From assembly GCA_021783855.1 (NCBI GenBank), contig JAJXTL010000052.1, positions 1 through 16,743 of the forward strand: 16,743 nucleotides of DNA. The letters run 5' to 3'. Below are positions 15,970-16,743 of the stretch, one piece after another. Below the pieces are notes generated by a model. That model was not told the DNA's origin, searched no databases, and was given only the letters and a program-made list of their open reading frames with translations. The DNA comes from Pseudomonadota bacterium. GTDB lineage: Bacteria > Pseudomonadota > Gammaproteobacteria > Burkholderiales > Gallionellaceae. The translations under genes were made by a program, and so were the position numbers. How positions within the stretch are numbered: position 1 is the first letter of the stretch; every line of letters begins with the position of its first letter.

Positions 15970-16743
15970 ATGCGCTGAAGATTTACCGCCGTCTTTGCCA
16001 GGGTACGGCGATGGCGTTTCTTTGTCTGTGGCTCACGCAATCTCAGGCGGCCATCGAGATTACCTCGACGCGCATCTGGCCCTCCCAGGACTACACGCGT
16101 CTGACACTCGAAGCAAAACAGCCCATTCACCACCACATATTCTCCGTGAGCAACCCGGATCGCCTGGTCGTCGATCTTGAGGATGTTGAACTGAACGATA
16201 CACTCAAAGGACTCACCGGCAAGATAGACAGCAACGACCCCTATATCAGGAGTGTGCGCGTGGGACGTTTCAAACCGGGCACGTTGCGACTGGTGCTCGA
16301 CCTCAAGGGCCAGGTCAAGCCACAACTATTCGATCTCGACCCCGTAGCCGAGTACGGCTACCGTCTGGTACTCGATCTATATCCCGCGCTGCCGCCGGAC
16401 CCTATGATGGCGCTGCTGGGCCAGGGCCAGGGTCAGGCCGCGACTGCACCGCCTGAGGTTACGCACGAGCAGGAAAGCACTGCACCTCCCACGATAAAAA
16501 CCCAACCGGAAGTACGCGCACGAATGTTGATCATCGCGATCGATGCCGGACACGGCGGTGAAGACCCCGGCGCACATGGCATGCGAGGCTCTCTGGAAAA
16601 AAATGTTACCTTGGCAATAGCACGCCGTCTCGCTGCACTGATCAATGACACACCGAATATGCGCGGCGTGCTGATACGCGACGGCGACTACTTCATTCCA
16701 CTCGGCGGTCGTGTCGTCAAGGCGCGCAAGGCCCGTGCGGACT
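15951..16743 (+). CDS. amiC: N-acetylmuramoyl-L-alanine amidase AmiC (partial, 3' end beyond window)
   Basis: Periplasmic zinc amidase that cleaves septal peptidoglycan for daughter-cell separation. The ATG at 15951 starts inside tsaE (19-base overlap), and the frame stays open to the window edge, giving 264 residues. The N terminus has an arginine pair (IYRRLCQG) and the hydrophobic stretch MAFLCLWL before TQSQA-AIE, a signal peptide. E. coli AmiC uses the Tat route, and the RR pair is compatible with that but not a full Tat motif. An AMIN domain follows ([20 protein letters not shown] to about residue 145, RLVLDLYP), then a Pro/Gln/Ala linker. The Amidase_3 domain begins at [18 protein letters not shown] with the zinc histidine, and [15 protein letters not shown] carries the conserved glutamate. 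Confidence 0.93.
   Translation, partial: MLEKNINALKIYRRLCQGTAMAFLCLWLTQSQAAIEITSTRIWPSQDYTRLTLEAKQPIHHHIFSVSNPDRLVVDLEDVELNDTLKGLTGKIDSNDPYIRSVRVGRFKPGTLRLVLDLKGQVKPQLFDLDPVAEYGYRLVLDLYPALPPDPMMALLGQGQGQAATAPPEVTHEQESTAPPTIKTQPEVRARMLIIAIDAGHGGEDPGAHGMRGSLEKNVTLAIARRLAALINDTPNMRGVLIRDGDYFIPLGGRVVKARKARAD

Overview
The window reads as an ordinary chromosomal stretch of a betaproteobacterium. Gene content and order (exbBD-tonB, aroE-mtgA, lptM-lysA divergent from cyaY, trxA-rho, rplU-rpmA-obg-proB, queG divergent from tsaE-amiC), a 7Fe FdxA-type ferredoxin and moderately GC-rich codon use suggest Nitrosomonadales, possibly a Gallionellaceae-like iron oxidiser. That placement is inference; the gene families themselves are clear. 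Both ends are cut: the left end carries the last ~100 residues of a TonB-dependent receptor and the right end the first ~264 residues of an N-acetylmuramoyl-L-alanine amidase.

Layout. 2-2093 (+): receptor end, exbB, exbD and tonB, an outer-membrane energy-transduction cluster. 2218-3743 (+): aroE (shikimate pathway) overlapping mtgA (peptidoglycan glycosyltransferase). 3848-5283 (-): lptM-like lipoprotein then lysA. 5329-5631 (+): cyaY, followed by a strong terminator shared with convergent sodB. 5771-6793 (-): fdxA then sodB. 7210-8853 (+): a regulator joining an OmpR/CadC-type winged helix to two PAS domains and an intact GGDEF domain. 8993-10708 (+): trxA and rho, with a structured C-rich leader between them. 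10811-13715 (+): rplU, rpmA, obg, proB. 13738-14009: degenerate 3' end of an IS3-family transposase. 14069-15334 (-): queG. 15385-16743 (+): tsaE overlapping amiC, which runs off the window.

The striking thing is not a new operon but a set of short palindromic or repeated DNA elements lodged in and against housekeeping genes. The best case is an element present twice in inverted orientation ~1.1 kb apart, once inside queG and once at the 5' end of tsaE. Both genes read it in the same frame and so share a peptide ending [16 protein letters not shown]. The queG copy is 51 nt (17 codons) longer in the middle. A different palindrome of about 54 nt is read through in frame in aroE. A perfect 9-bp hairpin sits between exbD and tonB and carries the likely tonB Shine-Dalgarno sequence. 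Others abut the lysA stop codon and the obg start, and a heptamer tandem repeat runs up to the aroE start codon. Together they suggest a genome colonised by several families of short repeats that tolerate, or are selected for, in-frame insertion, comparable in principle to the Rickettsia palindromic elements. The second point of interest is the predicted DNA-binding diguanylate cyclase.
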